Assembly: GCA_914767715.1 (NCBI GenBank)
Contig: OU612068.1
Span: 15,314,001 to 15,378,000 of the forward strand
Length of the DNA stretch: 64,000 nucleotides
Direction of reading: 5' to 3'
From: Membranipora membranacea
Taxonomy: Eukaryota; Bryozoa; Gymnolaemata; Cheilostomatida; Membraniporidae
Shown: positions 35,264 to 46,794 of the stretch, piece after piece
Position numbering within the stretch: the stretch's first letter is position 1
Layout: the number at the start of each line of letters is the position of its first letter
Notes under the pieces: generated by a model
Seen by the model: the letters and a program-made list of their open reading frames with translations, nothing else
What the model was told of the DNA's origin: nothing
Database searches by the model: none
Translations under genes and position numbers: made by a program

Positions 35264-36285
35264 TGACATGGATTATCTAGTGTTACATTCAACATCATGA
35301 GGAGTATCTCTGTGTGTAACTAAGGGTCTCACGTCCGATCATCAAATGGATATAGACTATGGTAACACCTGCCTATCATAACTAAGTTTTTTTGCTCATG
35401 TCGCCATAATGCTCTTGTATTTACCGTCCAAAACCACATATCTACATGTCAAGACAATCACAATCCACAAGACAGCCTTTTGTGTTGCCTCTCATGTTAA
35501 GGGCAATTTCTGTACAGTTCATATAAAAAGGAATCTTTCATTTACTAATGTACATTTTGATTGTATATATAAACCAGCAGATCACATTTTACCGTTTATA
35601 CACTTGTTGTGATAAACTACATACTAGCATACTATTTTCTCGTATATCAGGTATTTTTAATACATAATCCTCCCTATATAATGTGCAGTTATAATGTAAC
35701 AAATTTACTGCTACCCACTTGCAGAATTACAGATTTTTTGCTTCCATGTCTGCAAAAATTCCTTCCACAACGCCTAACTGTTCCCAAGAATTATTTGTTT
35801 GCTGAAAAAAATTGACAGGTTTGGCGTAGGCCTATAATAACTATGAATGCTTTCAGATATTATTTCACAAGCTTAATCAAAAACTCTTTATAATGTTATC
35901 AACTCAGTTAAATGTCCAGCACATACATCACCGAGTCATTGTATGTCTCTGTTTGCTGGGGAAAGATTAACTAGAAAGTCATCTCAATGATCAACACCCA
36001 CAGATACATACGGGTTGTGCCAGTTTAACAATTCTGTTACCTGAGTGTGTCATGAATGCCAGAAGGGAACTCCCTGTATCTTAGCACACTATACTTTGGA
36101 GTTATCTGCTCAGTCAGCTCCTTCGTTTGAGTAATGCTGTTAATGTGTTCACAAGCTGGAGAATTGAGCACCTAGGACTAGTGAGTCATTACATTATCTA
36201 TGTCTGTGCTCTAATGTACATTATCTATGTCTTTGCTGAGTAATTTCATCATCTATCTCTGGGCTCTAATATCAGCAATTCAGAA
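35264..36285. other. No gene recognised
   Basis: The intergenic stretch between the end of the main WDPCP gene and its third copy. Open frames near 35409-35815 have no motif or splice support. Confidence 0.5.
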
Positions 36286-36286
36286 T

Positions 36287-37680
36287 ATAATTAATCAAAA
36301 CTATCTAGTCATTGCATTGGTGATCTGCTTCTTATATTGAAACATTTAAGTGACCATATATTATGATATAATAAATAGTGATGCGAATTATACCAGAATA
36401 GTTACCATGGTCAAAGGAAACAAGGGTGCTGGGAACTGGAATAATCCACCATGAAAATTCCTCAGCAGGCTCGAGTCCGCGGCTTCGGTGGCACTAAACA
36501 CCTGGTAGTGAATAGCAGGCACGCCAACCGATAGCTTGAGGTCTCATCATCCCCCATATAATACGCCCTTCTACATCATATGCTAAGCTCTACTGCCATA
36601 TCTTACAGATTTTGTGTAGCTGGTCTAAAAAGGGAGCAAAACTATGATGTTAGTAATGAGTTACTACGACCTCTACGCCTTATTTTTATTACTTGACAGT
36701 TTGTTATACATGATGATGATTTGTTGGTTTTGTTTTTCATCTCATGTGAATATTTGACGCTTGTAGATATATTTTCTAATGGTACAGTATATTGGATATA
36801 AGTATAGATCAGTTACATGGAGATATACCTATGATTACTGAAGATACAAGTCTAGTGGGTAAAATCAACCTCATCATCATAACTGATGGTTAGTTATGTT
36901 ATATTATCCTTACATGTTTCCCTACTGGTGAGATCAACAAACCTCGGTCAAATCATTGAATTAACAGACCGATTTTTTAATTTAGCAATACTGAAGTACC
37001 AGTTCATGAATATTGACCAATGCACAACGAGAGATGATATGATATGAAATAGCAACTAACAGCCTGTTTTGTGCTCAGTATTCACATAGTAGTTGTTAAA
37101 ATAACAACTGACAAATATCCTAGCATATAGTCTTCAACTTTGAAGTTGCTTGCCCATTTATTTTTGAAAGAGAACGACTCTCAAAATGTCACATGACCTT
37201 AATTATATCAACGATTATATTGAGTTAGAAGGTGGTTGCTTGACTTTATTCCCCTGTAATACCATCAGTTCAAGGCTTCGGTTATCCAAAGTTGCAATAT
37301 AATGTTATATATGATATAAGATACATATAACATCAATAATGTACTCTTATTCAAGAGAATTATTGAATGAATCTGTTTAATTTTATAGATGTGGTTGAGA
37401 ACTCCTTCATAGCGCTCTGCTCATCAGATAAATCTTAAAAAGAAGTTGTCTCCATTACTAAATTTCTCTGAAGGAGAACGCTCACAAAAAAACTCTCACT
37501 AAAGGTAGATTGTGTGCGTGGCTGTGTGCATATAAGTATGGTATCTTGATCTATATTTTACACATGGTATGGTATTCTAATATATAGAAATGAGAATAAT
37601 GAGTAGAATGAGAGAAAGCACATTTTTGAAGATACTTTTTCACCAATTGCATTGAGGAAAGTTGTTAGATATTGTCTTTC
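36287..37680 (+). pseudogene. WDPCP copy 3, N-terminal exons, decayed
   Basis: Collinear with 25809-27500. It holds three exon remnants: about 36610-36650 (frame ILCSWSKKGAKL); 36774-36887 (FSNGTV, a frame break, then ILDISIDQL and IPMITEDTSLVGKINLIIIT, matching the family 'VVIDRSLVGKL'), with a GTTAGT donor; and 37389-37440 (VVENSFIALCSSDKS then TAA). The frame break in the second and the stop in the third make it a pseudogene. It preserves exons that are lost in the main copy. Confidence 0.75.
36390..36565 (-). repeat. tRNA-derived SINE, orthologous to that at 25985-26170
   Basis: On the minus strand TATCGGTTGGCGTGCC is A-box-like and GCGGACTCGAGCC B-box-like. It sits at the matching place of the third WDPCP copy and lacks the extra inverted arm seen in the main copy. 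Confidence 0.6.
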
Positions 37681-37949
37681 TGATAATTTTGGTCATAAAT
37701 GCAATGTAAATTGAATGCTATAATAATATTTTCTCAAATTAGCATGGTGGCAGGATGCTATCTTTCACTTCCATTTAGAAAATGGATGGATAGAGTTTGA
37801 CAGTTATTTCTGTTAGAGGTTTTCATGTTGATCGCAATGTACCTTACATTATGTTGCACACTGAACACTGATTTTCTAAAACTGGCTGGAACCGGCTGGA
37901 ACCGGGTTTTCACTCCTACTAGCACTTAGTAACAACAGGCTGGTCAAAA

Positions 37950-38037
37950 CATTACCTGCGCCCAGTCTGGAACCTGGATTTGTGTTTAGCATTCTGGGAA
38001 CTTAACCACTACACCACCAAGGTTACATGGCGTCGAA
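37950..38037 (-). repeat. tRNA-like segment (SINE head)
   Basis: On the minus strand TTGGTGGTGTAGTGGTTAAG is a good A box and CAGGTTCCAGACTGG a weak B box about 50 bases later. Stems do not close into a tRNA, so this is a derived repeat. Confidence 0.5.
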
Positions 38038-38829
38038 GGAAATTAGTCATGTATTTGTTGTGATAAGTAAACTTCTCACAACACTACATAAAGCTTACTT
38101 CAGACATCAATAAATACTAGACAGAAGTTGATGAAATTTGATCTAAACATAGTTCCCTATGTCTAGATGAGAAATTACAAACTGAATCAAACTTAACATG
38201 TACTATTAGCCAATTGCTCTAGTGATTATTGAATGAATATCCATGCTCTCTTGAATTGTGATATAACAACTCATCAAACAAGCATGTAAGGTTCCTGGGT
38301 ATGCCGAATTATATGGCGATATCCTATTTGATTTCAAATGATCCAATATGGGCGCCTAGAACAGCAACTTGCTACCTATTAACAGTTTTTGTAATGCGTA
38401 GTAGCAATTAAAACTGGAGGTTATCAGTAATAAGTTTGAATCTTATGACGCATGATCAATATTGATATCACATGCCCCCAAGATATGGCCGCCATAAACA
38501 GTAATCGGCTGTCAGTTAGCAGTTATCATCATGTAATAACACAGGCAACAGGGATTATAAGGGTAAGGTGCATATTATTCACCAGTTATTTGACCTTATA
38601 TTTTTAATCACTAATAATCATAATTCTAGTGTGACCGCTTCTAGTTGGATTTGGTATTGAATAGTCTCCATCTGGTTTGGTGCTGTGATTTTGCAGTCAT
38701 GACTGGACCTGAGAATGACGCTTTGCTTGAGGCGTGTTCTAACACTGACAATTACCATTTACATGCTTGAGTTTCCAAACTCTGATTTATACATATAAGC
38801 ATGAATGATTATGATACATGTATATGGTA

Positions 38830-39030
38830 GAAATCACCTACACAGACAGCTCTATCCAGTAATGGGAAGGAGGCGTGGTCTAACAATGACAGTTATAAGC
38901 TATGCAGCTATTCTGCATGTGTGGTCTATAGTAGTTGACCATCCTCCTACAATTGACAGCTGTGTTGTTTGTTGTTAAGTCTTCATGTGTGGTCCAACAT
39001 TGACAGTCATGATGTAGGCAGCAATTCTGC
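38830..39030 (+). repeat. Duplicated WDPCP intron segment (copy 3)
   Basis: Aligns with 28140-28290 and 25150-25370 (AGGCGTGGTCTAACA, GACAGCTGTGTTGTTTGTTG, TCATGTGTGGTCCAAC). It lies between the N-terminal and later exons of the third copy, in the expected order, showing that copy 3 was once a contiguous duplication. Confidence 0.8.
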
Positions 39031-39571
39031 ATGGGTGTCAGTTTATCCACGCCAGATATGATTATAATAAGGGAGTTTGTATCTGTGCGCACTACACTTT
39101 GGAGTTGTCTGCCCCCTCCTGTACTCCCTGGTAATAAGAATGTAGTTTTATTGATGACTCCTAGATAATAATATGAACCCATATCCATCAGTCTCTGGTT
39201 TTATTGAGTGAATGACAACTAACCCGTGATCCACTCAGATCGTACTGCCAAGATAAACTTGATACAGGCATTGTCTTACAGTTTGGTTTATTGTACAAAG
39301 TATAATTGTATCATGATTGAGCAAAGAGGTTGGCACGCATGGAGGAAGTAAGAATGAAACAGAACAGAATTAAACATATAAATATGAAGGTAGATCACTC
39401 AATGATGCCTAAATGACTGCTAAAATCGCTGGAGACCTTTCTTATTAAGACAAAACAATAAATAATATGGGTATTCATACAGATGTCATGCCCATTGACT
39501 TACCATAAAAAACACCTTTGCCAGAAATTGAATTCAAAATAGTTTGGGTACAGAGGCTTGGCAATGTATGC

Positions 39572-41330
39572 TTAAGCTGTTGTCTGATGATGTTTGGACT
39601 GGGATTGGAGAAAGCTAACATATTCTTGAAGACAGATATTGACGTTTTTCTCGTCGACTCTTGATGCTTGCACAATTAGGGCTTTGCATTGTGTGTTTCT
39701 TGTTGATTTGTTCAGGATAAGTTTACAAGAGCCATTCTCCTTTTCAGCACATTTAATCTTGTCTGCGGTGTGTTCAGCACACTCTGTCTACCTGTACATC
39801 AGATATTACAGTACAAAAAAAACATGGGTGTGTCGATAGAACAGGAGAGACTGAATATTACCAATAAATCGTAATATTGTAACTCATACAAAACGACGTT
39901 TCGAGAGATTGTCACCTGGCCGGTTCTCAATATAATTCCATCCACAGCTAAATTCAATGGTTCAGAGTTTTGTATGTAACTATGGGATAGAATATATAAA
40001 AGCTCACCAGGTAGAACGACAATCTTAGCTGGGCCAACATCTGGTGATAACGGGGCAGATGTTTATGAGCGCTTACTCAAAACAACCAGCTTTATCGTAC
40101 GACCATTGGTTGACTCACATTCTGCGTATTAAGCTGTTTGTGTGACTCGTTGGCTTTCTGTTTAGCCTCCTCTTTAGCCAGCCTAAGCTGACGTAATCAC
40201 TCCTCACTAACAAACCTTCAGGCTGCTTAGTACCTGGAGGGAACTACCATCTACAAAATGTACATAAATTAAATATCGCTCACATGTGAGGGTCAATCAA
40301 AAGACTTTATCAAAGTACAAAAACAGTATCATACAGAATGGCGAATTATTCTCTAATCATAGAGTTATCCTATCTAGGCTTACTTGGGAATGACTGCCAT
40401 TGTTCCATCTCCAGGTCTCCTCCATGGTCCATCTATACTAGTCTTAGTCATGTTTATACCTCTTATCTGTGGCTTAAACTCATCCAGAGTCACACAGTAG
40501 TCTGTTTCATATACTTTTAAGCCAACCTCTATAAATAAGTAAATAAATATATTGTGTTTGCTGCCCGCGGCCTGAAACCATAATAATATCGAAAGAGTAG
40601 TACAAGACACAAATCGAGCTTACTGCTTCTCATTTCATCATCTACAGAAAAAAAAACTACCATTGTTCCGTATTAACCCTAAATTGCTTTATAATGTATT
40701 ATGCCGAGTAAATTATAATAATTAATATAATAATTTCTCGTTCTTATTTCCATAGCAATTACTTCACTTTTGTGAGAGATTTGTAGCATACATGTTGATC
40801 TTAGTTAAGACATTTAATCTAAATGCTTCATAATCAACCTGGCGAGTATTTTAAATTTGTTTATTACCTATACAGTACAGTACTATGTAGTCAGAATGTA
40901 CACCCAATCCTCCGTATCCAACAGTTTGTTTGCAGTCTTCGGCCTGTTTAGGAATGATTTAGCTGACATCTCTGTGACTGTAACACTTCGAGGTCGAGGT
41001 GCAGCCTTCAAACCTCCACTCTCAACACATCGTAACCCCTCTTGTGTGTCGATTCCAGCAATGCATCTTTGCATTCCAAATATATGCTTATACAACTTAA
41101 GCAACACAACAACTAATTGGAATTGATAGTAGATAACGAATAGTGACAAAAAGATGGAAACCATCATGACGAGGACAATTTGTTTTTATGTGTCAGTAAC
41201 TTGGAAGGACATATCAATGCTCTCTGCTCTGACTTCCGAGGACAGTGAGATGGCACAATCGAATAGCTTGTTATCCAGGATGCCTACAGGAGTCCCATTG
41301 GGAGAGCAATGAACTTCCTCTCCCAAGAGG
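39572..41330 (-). CDS. Unrecognised multi-exon gene, minus strand, with a stop codon
   Basis: Five exon-like segments run right to left. About 41189-41330 (PNGTPVGILDNKLFDCAISL). 40904-41066 (GLKAAPRPRSVTVTEMSAKS, FLNRPKTANKLL). 40384-40528 (VGLKVYETDYCVTLDEFKPQ, SIDGPWRRPGDGTMAVIP; donor GTAAGC). 40119 to about 40214 (FVSEE, TGA, LRQLRLAKEEAKQKANESHK; donor GTGAGT). 39572-39787 (TECAEHTADKIKCAEKENGS to a TAA). The fourth is a charged helix, and its TGA probably replaces arginine (CGA). I do not recognise the family. It sits inside the span of WDPCP copy 3 on the opposite strand, so one interrupts the other. Confidence 0.5.
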
Positions 41331-41350
41331 AAGTTCATTGGGAGAGCTCT
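41290..41350. repeat. Short palindrome in the first exon of the minus-strand gene
   Basis: CAATGAACTTCCTCT and AGAGGAAGTTCATTG face each other across a few bases, and GGGAGAGC is repeated at both sides. It looks like a small inverted duplication (template switch) that altered the exon start. Confidence 0.6.
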
Positions 41351-41779
41351 TCATTGACAGTTCCAGCACCAAGCACCCTCAGGCCTAGAGTGTATCTAAT
41401 TTTTAAAGTGTTTCACAAGATCAACAAAAAAAAGGATAGACTTCTCGCGTTTTTATGTTATACGCTATAAATACCAAATATTACTTCAAGCACAGATGTT
41501 ATTTTCTATCTAGCCAGAGGTTGTACTGTTTATCAATTGGCAAAGAGCTTGGGCGAAAGTATTGCTGAGAGTCAATCAGCAAGCTAGCAACTATGATTGT
41601 CAACTCACAGCATCGTATGTCTCTAATTTATTACCATACTTGGGAAAAATTAACTGTGTATAAAATTGAAAGAAACCAAGGCGAATGCAAACTTAAAACA
41701 AAGAAATTAATGAGCAGAATGTAAGGAATTGTCCACACTTATGCAAAATTAGCCAATCATGTAAATAATCAAACCAATA

Positions 41780-42005
41780 GTAGTCTGAGAAATTCTGTTC
41801 AGCTGTTCAGTCCTTTCAGCCTGTTCAGCAATTTACAGTTACCGAATTTTCTGCCTGCCATTGCACTCCTTTGTTCACTGAACAAAAGGCCTTTTGTTCT
41901 ACAAGTCTCATAGGTGTCTTGGAACATTTTTGAAGACAGACTCCCAGATATCGGCCCATGGCCTATCCAACATACTACGGCATAACTGTTCTTTATTTTA
42001 TATAA
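41780..42005. repeat. Dispersed repeat, matches 15.4-15.6 and 21.36-21.43 kb
   Basis: The left part (GAAATTCTGTTCAGCTGTTC to TACAGTTACCG) matches 21364 and 47035. The right part (TGCCTGCCATTGCACTCC to CCTATCCAACATACTAC) matches 15455-15590. Both parts adjoin here, linking the two fragments into one family. Confidence 0.7.
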
Positions 42006-43125
42006 TGTACACAAATAAATATTTTTATCTTGATGACCAAAATAAAACTGCAAAATTATATCACAAGTAATATGAAGTATCCTTGTCCTGTGATTAGTTT
42101 ATGTCTGTTTTTTTCCCTGTATGACTGAATATGAATATGAATGCTATGATTACAGTGAGAACTTAAGAAGCCAACAACCCTGACTGCGCGGACAGGCTGA
42201 CTTTATAGAGTGGCATCCCATCTGGTGCTTTACTAGCTATGTTTATTAATAAGGGTGAGCTACAGGTAATTATTCTGCCGCTCGATATCAATAGACAGTT
42301 TTCTGAGCTCTTATTTATGCCTCAATTCGGAGTTGTCCTCTCTCCAGTTTGGTACTTTTAACCCACACCGCATAGGAAAAACTTGCTGAAAGAGGGTTAA
42401 ATGGCTTGAATGTTGATGAATCTTAATTTTAGTGACGAAATTCATGAAAATCTCTGCCAAATTGTCCGCAAAACAGGCAGAAAATGCTGTAATTGACTAT
42501 CCAATTACTAAAATTATTTCCCAAACTATGTCCATATGAGTTTTTAATGTTGCAGATTCTGAATCAAAAATAATTTTTATCCTATTATAAGCGGTTTTTA
42601 AGATAACCCTCTTTTCAGCATGTTTTTCCTATGCGGCGTGTGTTAAAAGTACCAAACTGGAGAGAGGACAACTCCGAATTGAGGCCTAAATCAGAGCTCA
42701 AAAAACTGTCTATCATATTAGTGGGTAGTTCTAGCTTGAACCTAGATTTCATCCATCAGGTTATATATAAAATAGCAAATAATATGTGGCTAAAGTGTGA
42801 TAAATGTTGATCTAGGATTTAGATGTTAATTGTATCCAAGTCCAACTCTTTGGAGGGACAAATCAAAAACAGACCCACTTGCTTGGACCGTCATTTTTTT
42901 CTGGTTCTTGTTGATTCATTTTATAATTTTGTCAAAAACTGGCAAACAATTACTAGTAAATATTGAATCTATTACAGGTATGGCCAAGTATATTATGATA
43001 AAGCTTTGACATGCTTCAGTCTTACTCTAGAAGGAGTGGATTTTGTGCCTCATATTGAACTGTCCAATTTCTTCAGGTGAGTGCTCCATTTTTAAAACCT
43101 GACATTTGGTTAAAGCAAGGAATTA
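42006..43125 (+). pseudogene. WDPCP copy 3, later exons, decayed and split by a MITE
   Basis: Collinear with 29505-30165 of the main gene. The exon at 42153-42270 keeps ADFIEWHP-like sequence but has frame-breaking changes (a deletion within the 'TVRTEYQAD' part and an extra base in the HPS codons). The exon at 42976-43078 keeps KALTC.SLTLEGVDFVPHIE, preceded by a small insertion. A 417-bp MITE (42294-42710) splits the intron between them. Confidence 0.85.
42294..42710. mobile_element. TA-flanked MITE with 105-bp inverted ends
   Basis: The ends read GACAGTTTTYTGAGCTC and stay complementary for about 105 bp (through CAATTCGGAGTTGTCCTCTC). TA flanks both sides (42292-42293, 42711-42712). The paralogous WDPCP intron at 29791-29815 has a single TA at the same place and no element, which proves the insertion site. 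No coding sequence; Tc1/mariner-type by its TA duplication. Confidence 0.93.
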
Positions 43126-43168
43126 AGGCTTAAGCACAAGAATAAGCATAAGGCTTAGAGACAAGAAG

Positions 43169-43588
43169 ATGCAACAGTCTAATGCCACAGCCTCTAAAGC
43201 AAACAAAATGGTCTACTTGTTATCAAAACTTAAAAAATACACGACAGTAGAAAACTCATTGAAGACGTACAAATCACTGATCAGACCTATAGTAGAATGC
43301 TGCTCATCATTGTACATTGATGGTTTAGCCAAAAATTCAGAAACAGTACAAAATAAAGCAATCAGAATCATACCTTTAGCCCCCAAACAGTTTTCTGTCG
43401 CATCTGATCGCTTACTCCTAAATTTACATACTCTCCACAGTAGAAGAACTTTTCTTTTTCACAAATTTGTCAAATCGAAGGTCCATAAAGGCCGTGCATC
43501 CAAGCACATACTTCCTCTCGTTAGCAAATCAAACAGACATTCACGATTTCTTCGTAGCAACTGTGCAATAATTATACCCTCATTTTGA
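43169..43588 (+). pseudogene. LINE reverse-transcriptase C-terminal fragment
   Basis: The open frame reads KMVYLLSKLKKYTTVENSLK, TYKSLIRPIVECCSSLYIDG, then VQNKAIRIIP. This is the typical segment after the RT catalytic core of CR1/L2/Jockey-like LINEs ('L..LI.P...YCS..W......I..LQN.A.R.I'). The RT core itself is absent. It adjoins the repeat at 43600-46165. Confidence 0.8.
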
Positions 43589-44244
43589 TCAAACCTATAG
43601 ACTAGCAGCCTAGCAATAACTGCTCTATAAAATAATGGCACGGACCATTTTTGAGTGGCAGGATACAGTTCACATTTTATACTTCATTGGTGTTTGTTCT
43701 GTAAAATTCACCGGGTGTACCCAGTTTTAGTGGTCATATTTGGAAATTAATAGGTGTTTTGTTTTTACATTATATGTGTGGGGACATAACTCCTACTAAT
43801 GAACTAACCCAATGCAAAACGTTCTGATCTTCAGGGAATTCCGAGTTGAAACTGCATTGTGGCCTGTGGGGATTTTGTTTACTTGCCAATTTATTTAGCA
43901 AGTGAACTTGCAGAAGTCTGCTCGTGTTAGATCAGCACAAATTAAAAAAATTTCAATTAGTATAATGTCAGACCTTTATGAGACTAGTATGATATTGTGT
44001 GGTCTAAAACTTTTCTCAAAATTGCATATTATAAGTGAAATGTTAAGAATTCAATAAAAGGTGTTTCTAGTGTGAAACAAAGTGTTGAATCCAAAAGTAT
44101 GGGTGTACCCTGTTGAAGCGATCATGTCAGCGGCAACGGGGCAGCCACATCCTCATTTTTTCTTATAACTGCTTCTTTTAATGAGTAAAATGTTAAGGGT
44201 TTAAATAAAAGGTGTTTCTAGGGTAAAACAACGTGCTGAACCCA

Positions 44245-44512
44245 GTTGATCAAGGTTGATTAAAATCGGATGTCATATCACGCACCACATCCCGGAACAT
44301 GTGCGGCGAAATATTATTTTGCCTTAATGGCGAGGCCGCAATGTCGGCGCCAAAGTGTTCTCTGTTTGCAGGCAGGTAGGAGCACCCCTGGGGGCCAACC
44401 AAACCTAAGTCGTCGGTAGACTGCAGTGGGATTCGAACCCGCAACCTTCAGCACTTACGTGTTGAAGGACCGGCGCTCCAACCAGCTGAGCTACCTCCTC
44501 CTCCACTAGTAG
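44245..44512 (-). repeat. tRNA-derived SINE
   Basis: On the minus strand the head reads GGTAGCTCAGCTGGTTGGAG (a near-perfect A box) and GCGGGTTCGAATCCCAC (a perfect B box), with a body of about 180 bp. The region where an anticodon arm should be, CCTTCAACACGTAAGTG, forms a hairpin of its own and does not give a normal loop. The segment is absent from copy B of the host element, so it is a later insertion. Confidence 0.7.
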
Positions 44513-45326
44513 TTGCAGCAATCTTTACTCAAAATGGCTAAATGAAATGTTACGAGTTTAAAACAAGGTTAATTCTAGGTAAAACAACATGCTGAACCAA
44601 AACTGAGAGTGTACCCAGTTGTAGCAATCATGTCAGCGGCAGCGCAGCAGCATATCAACAATTTTTCTCTTAATCAGTTCGGTAAGTGAAATGTTAAGAG
44701 TTTAATATGGTCAGCAGAAAACACGACTATATGTATGATTTTAACAAGATATTCTTTCACATCATTCCAAAAGGTGGTCGGCGTCAGCACTACACTACAC
44801 TACAAAAAGCAGCCTAGTAGTAAGACTGCTCAAAAAGTGATAGCATGGGACAAATTTGATGTAAGAAAAAAGGTGTTTACCCAGTTGAAGAGGTGAGCAG
44901 CAGCACTACTGCATATACCAAATATTCACACAATCGATTGTGATTAGTTGGAAGTCAAGAGTTTGATGCAGTTGGTAGAAGTCAAGACTATAGTCCTGGG
45001 TTCAACATAGTATATGCTTTATCATTGCATGAAGTGGTTAGTCTGAGACAGCGCTACCGCATATCCCCATATCATGTCATTAGCATGTTAGGAAAAGATG
45101 CGAAGCTGACATATCTTAGTTGGAAAAATGTGCTGTTTTTCAATCAGTTGGCATTGCAAAGCCACATACAAATCTCTTGTCAGTGACAGAACTCATTTAT
45201 GTTCCCACAAACAAATGACACCAAAGCTCTCAGATAGTCAGTATTTGTGAACCATCTTTAGAAGTGATTGATTTCAGACTCTGACAGTTTCGTTCCGAAA
45301 AGTGTGGCACTCGATGAACTCATTGC

Positions 45327-45929
45327 TAGTGTTGTATTGAGCCAGCAAAAATGAAAATGAGCCGAGCCACTGAAATTTCCCTAAATTTGGGTACGAGTCG
45401 GGTCGAGTCGAAAAGAGCGCCGTGAAATGGATTTACATTACGACTTCATAAGTCGATGTCCTACACTGTCTTCAGATATCACAATCTATTAGAATGATGG
45501 ATATTCATCCACTAATCACTAGTGCAATTAGCCAATAGTACATGTTTCAGTTTGTTCAGTTTGAGACCAAGTTTCATCAAATTCTGTCAAGTATTTATCA
45601 AATTATAGATGTCTGAAGAAAGCTTTATGTAGTGTTGTATGCCGTTCATAATAATCACAGCAAAAGCATGACTACTACCTATATGTTTTATCATCGTATA
45701 ATCTCTATTTCCGAAATCATCACCTAAAATCGATAGCATAGTGGTTAAGATCGTGGACTGTAGTGCACTAGGTCTCAGGTTAGAGTCCAGGTGCACGCAG
45801 TATTTTGACCATCACTCTAGTAGTTGAGACCCGTAAGGATGTAGACCTCTGACCCGACTTGACCCTAACATGACCCGACCACAGAAACCCGAAACCCGAC
45901 CCGTTGACTCGACCCTGAATACAACACTA
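45327..45929. mobile_element. Non-autonomous hAT-type element with 8-bp target duplication
   Basis: The terminal inverted repeat TAGTGTTGTATT lies at 45327-45338 and 45918-45929. It is flanked by the direct repeat CTCATTGC (45319-45326 and 45930-45937). An 8-bp duplication and YARNG-type ends are the hAT hallmarks. The 603-bp element has no transposase. Subterminal GACTCG/GACCCG-rich sequence occurs at both ends. Copy B of the host repeat lacks the insertion, confirming it. Confidence 0.92.
45728..45798 (+). repeat. tRNA-like segment inside the hAT-type element
   Basis: GATAGCATAGTGGTTAAGAT is A-box-like, and CAGGTTAGAGTCCAGGTGC is B-box-like at normal tRNA spacing. The acceptor stem does not close. 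It is a tRNA-derived promoter-like module within a DNA transposon. Confidence 0.55.
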
Positions 45930-46165
45930 CTCATTGCTCATGTGTTATGCAAAAGATTTCCAGCTGAAAAATGACATACGAGGCACTTGGAACATCAAAA
46001 ATGCTGTTTGTAAATAACCCAAGACAGTGGTCTTGAGACCATACAATGTCATACTAGTCTCATAAGAAGTTTGACATAATTCAATTGAAATTTTCAATTT
46101 GTGCTTGTCCAATACGATCAGACTTCTGCAAGTTTACTTGGTGAATCAATTGTAATGTCAACAAA

Positions 46166-46780
46166 ATCCCACAAAGCAATTTCAACCTGGAATTCAAACT
46201 CGAAATCTGATCAAAGTTGATCGAGTAATCGACAAAAAACCTGGATTTTGGACAGTAAATCAAAGATAGCATCATTGCTTCTACCCTTCCAATGACGTTT
46301 CGTTGTCCACAATTAACTGCCTCAGTGCCTAAATGCTAATGCTCCATATATTGTCCTGTCTAGGTTTATTATTAAGTCTATGGGACCGACTCATTTTAGT
46401 GGATAATACAGCGATGAATTTCCTCTGATCATCAGCTTCAGATCAACTCAACTCCATTAAATTCTTTGTCCATTATTAAATATTTGAGGTAAATACTAGA
46501 AAATAGTATGTTAGCTGAAGACCAACTCATTTTAGTGGTTAATGCTAAAATGGATTTCCACTGTCTGTGTTCAGCTTCAGATCAACTTCATTAAAATCTT
46601 GTTCACTTAATTAATTTGAGAGGGAGGCAAAAAATAGAAATACTAGAGAATATATGTAGTTAGTCTGTTAACTGAATTTTGAATACTCAAGACCAACTCA
46701 TTTTTGTGGTTAATGTACGAATGGATAACCTCTGTCTGTGATCAGCTTGTCTTGGCTTTGTTGTGGAGGAACACCTCAGC
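46166..46780. other. No gene recognised
   Basis: Contains three loose repeats of a segment with 'gaccaactcattttagtggttaatg' (about 46387, 46522, 46690), and a run of about 15 C near 46779-46793. Confidence 0.55.
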
Positions 46781-46794
46781 CCCCCCCCCCCCCC

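Larger units (their letters stand above)
43600..46165 (+). mobile_element. Unclassified interspersed element, copy A
   Basis: It aligns over most of its length with the reverse complement of 48416-49810: GGCACGGAC, TATACTTCATTGGTG, GTAAAATTCACCGGGTGTAC and many further blocks up to TTTACTTGGTGAATCAATTG. It contains tandem modules, each with 'acccagttg.agc.atcatgtcagcggcagc' (near 44103, 44605 and 44870), more than copy B. It has no coding capacity. A SINE and a hAT-type element are inserted in it. It lies just downstream of a LINE fragment, like copy B. Confidence 0.8.

Noticed and set aside
44430..44505. Functional tRNA gene
   Set aside because: A and B boxes are good, but the anticodon arm does not fold and the sequence continues into a SINE body.
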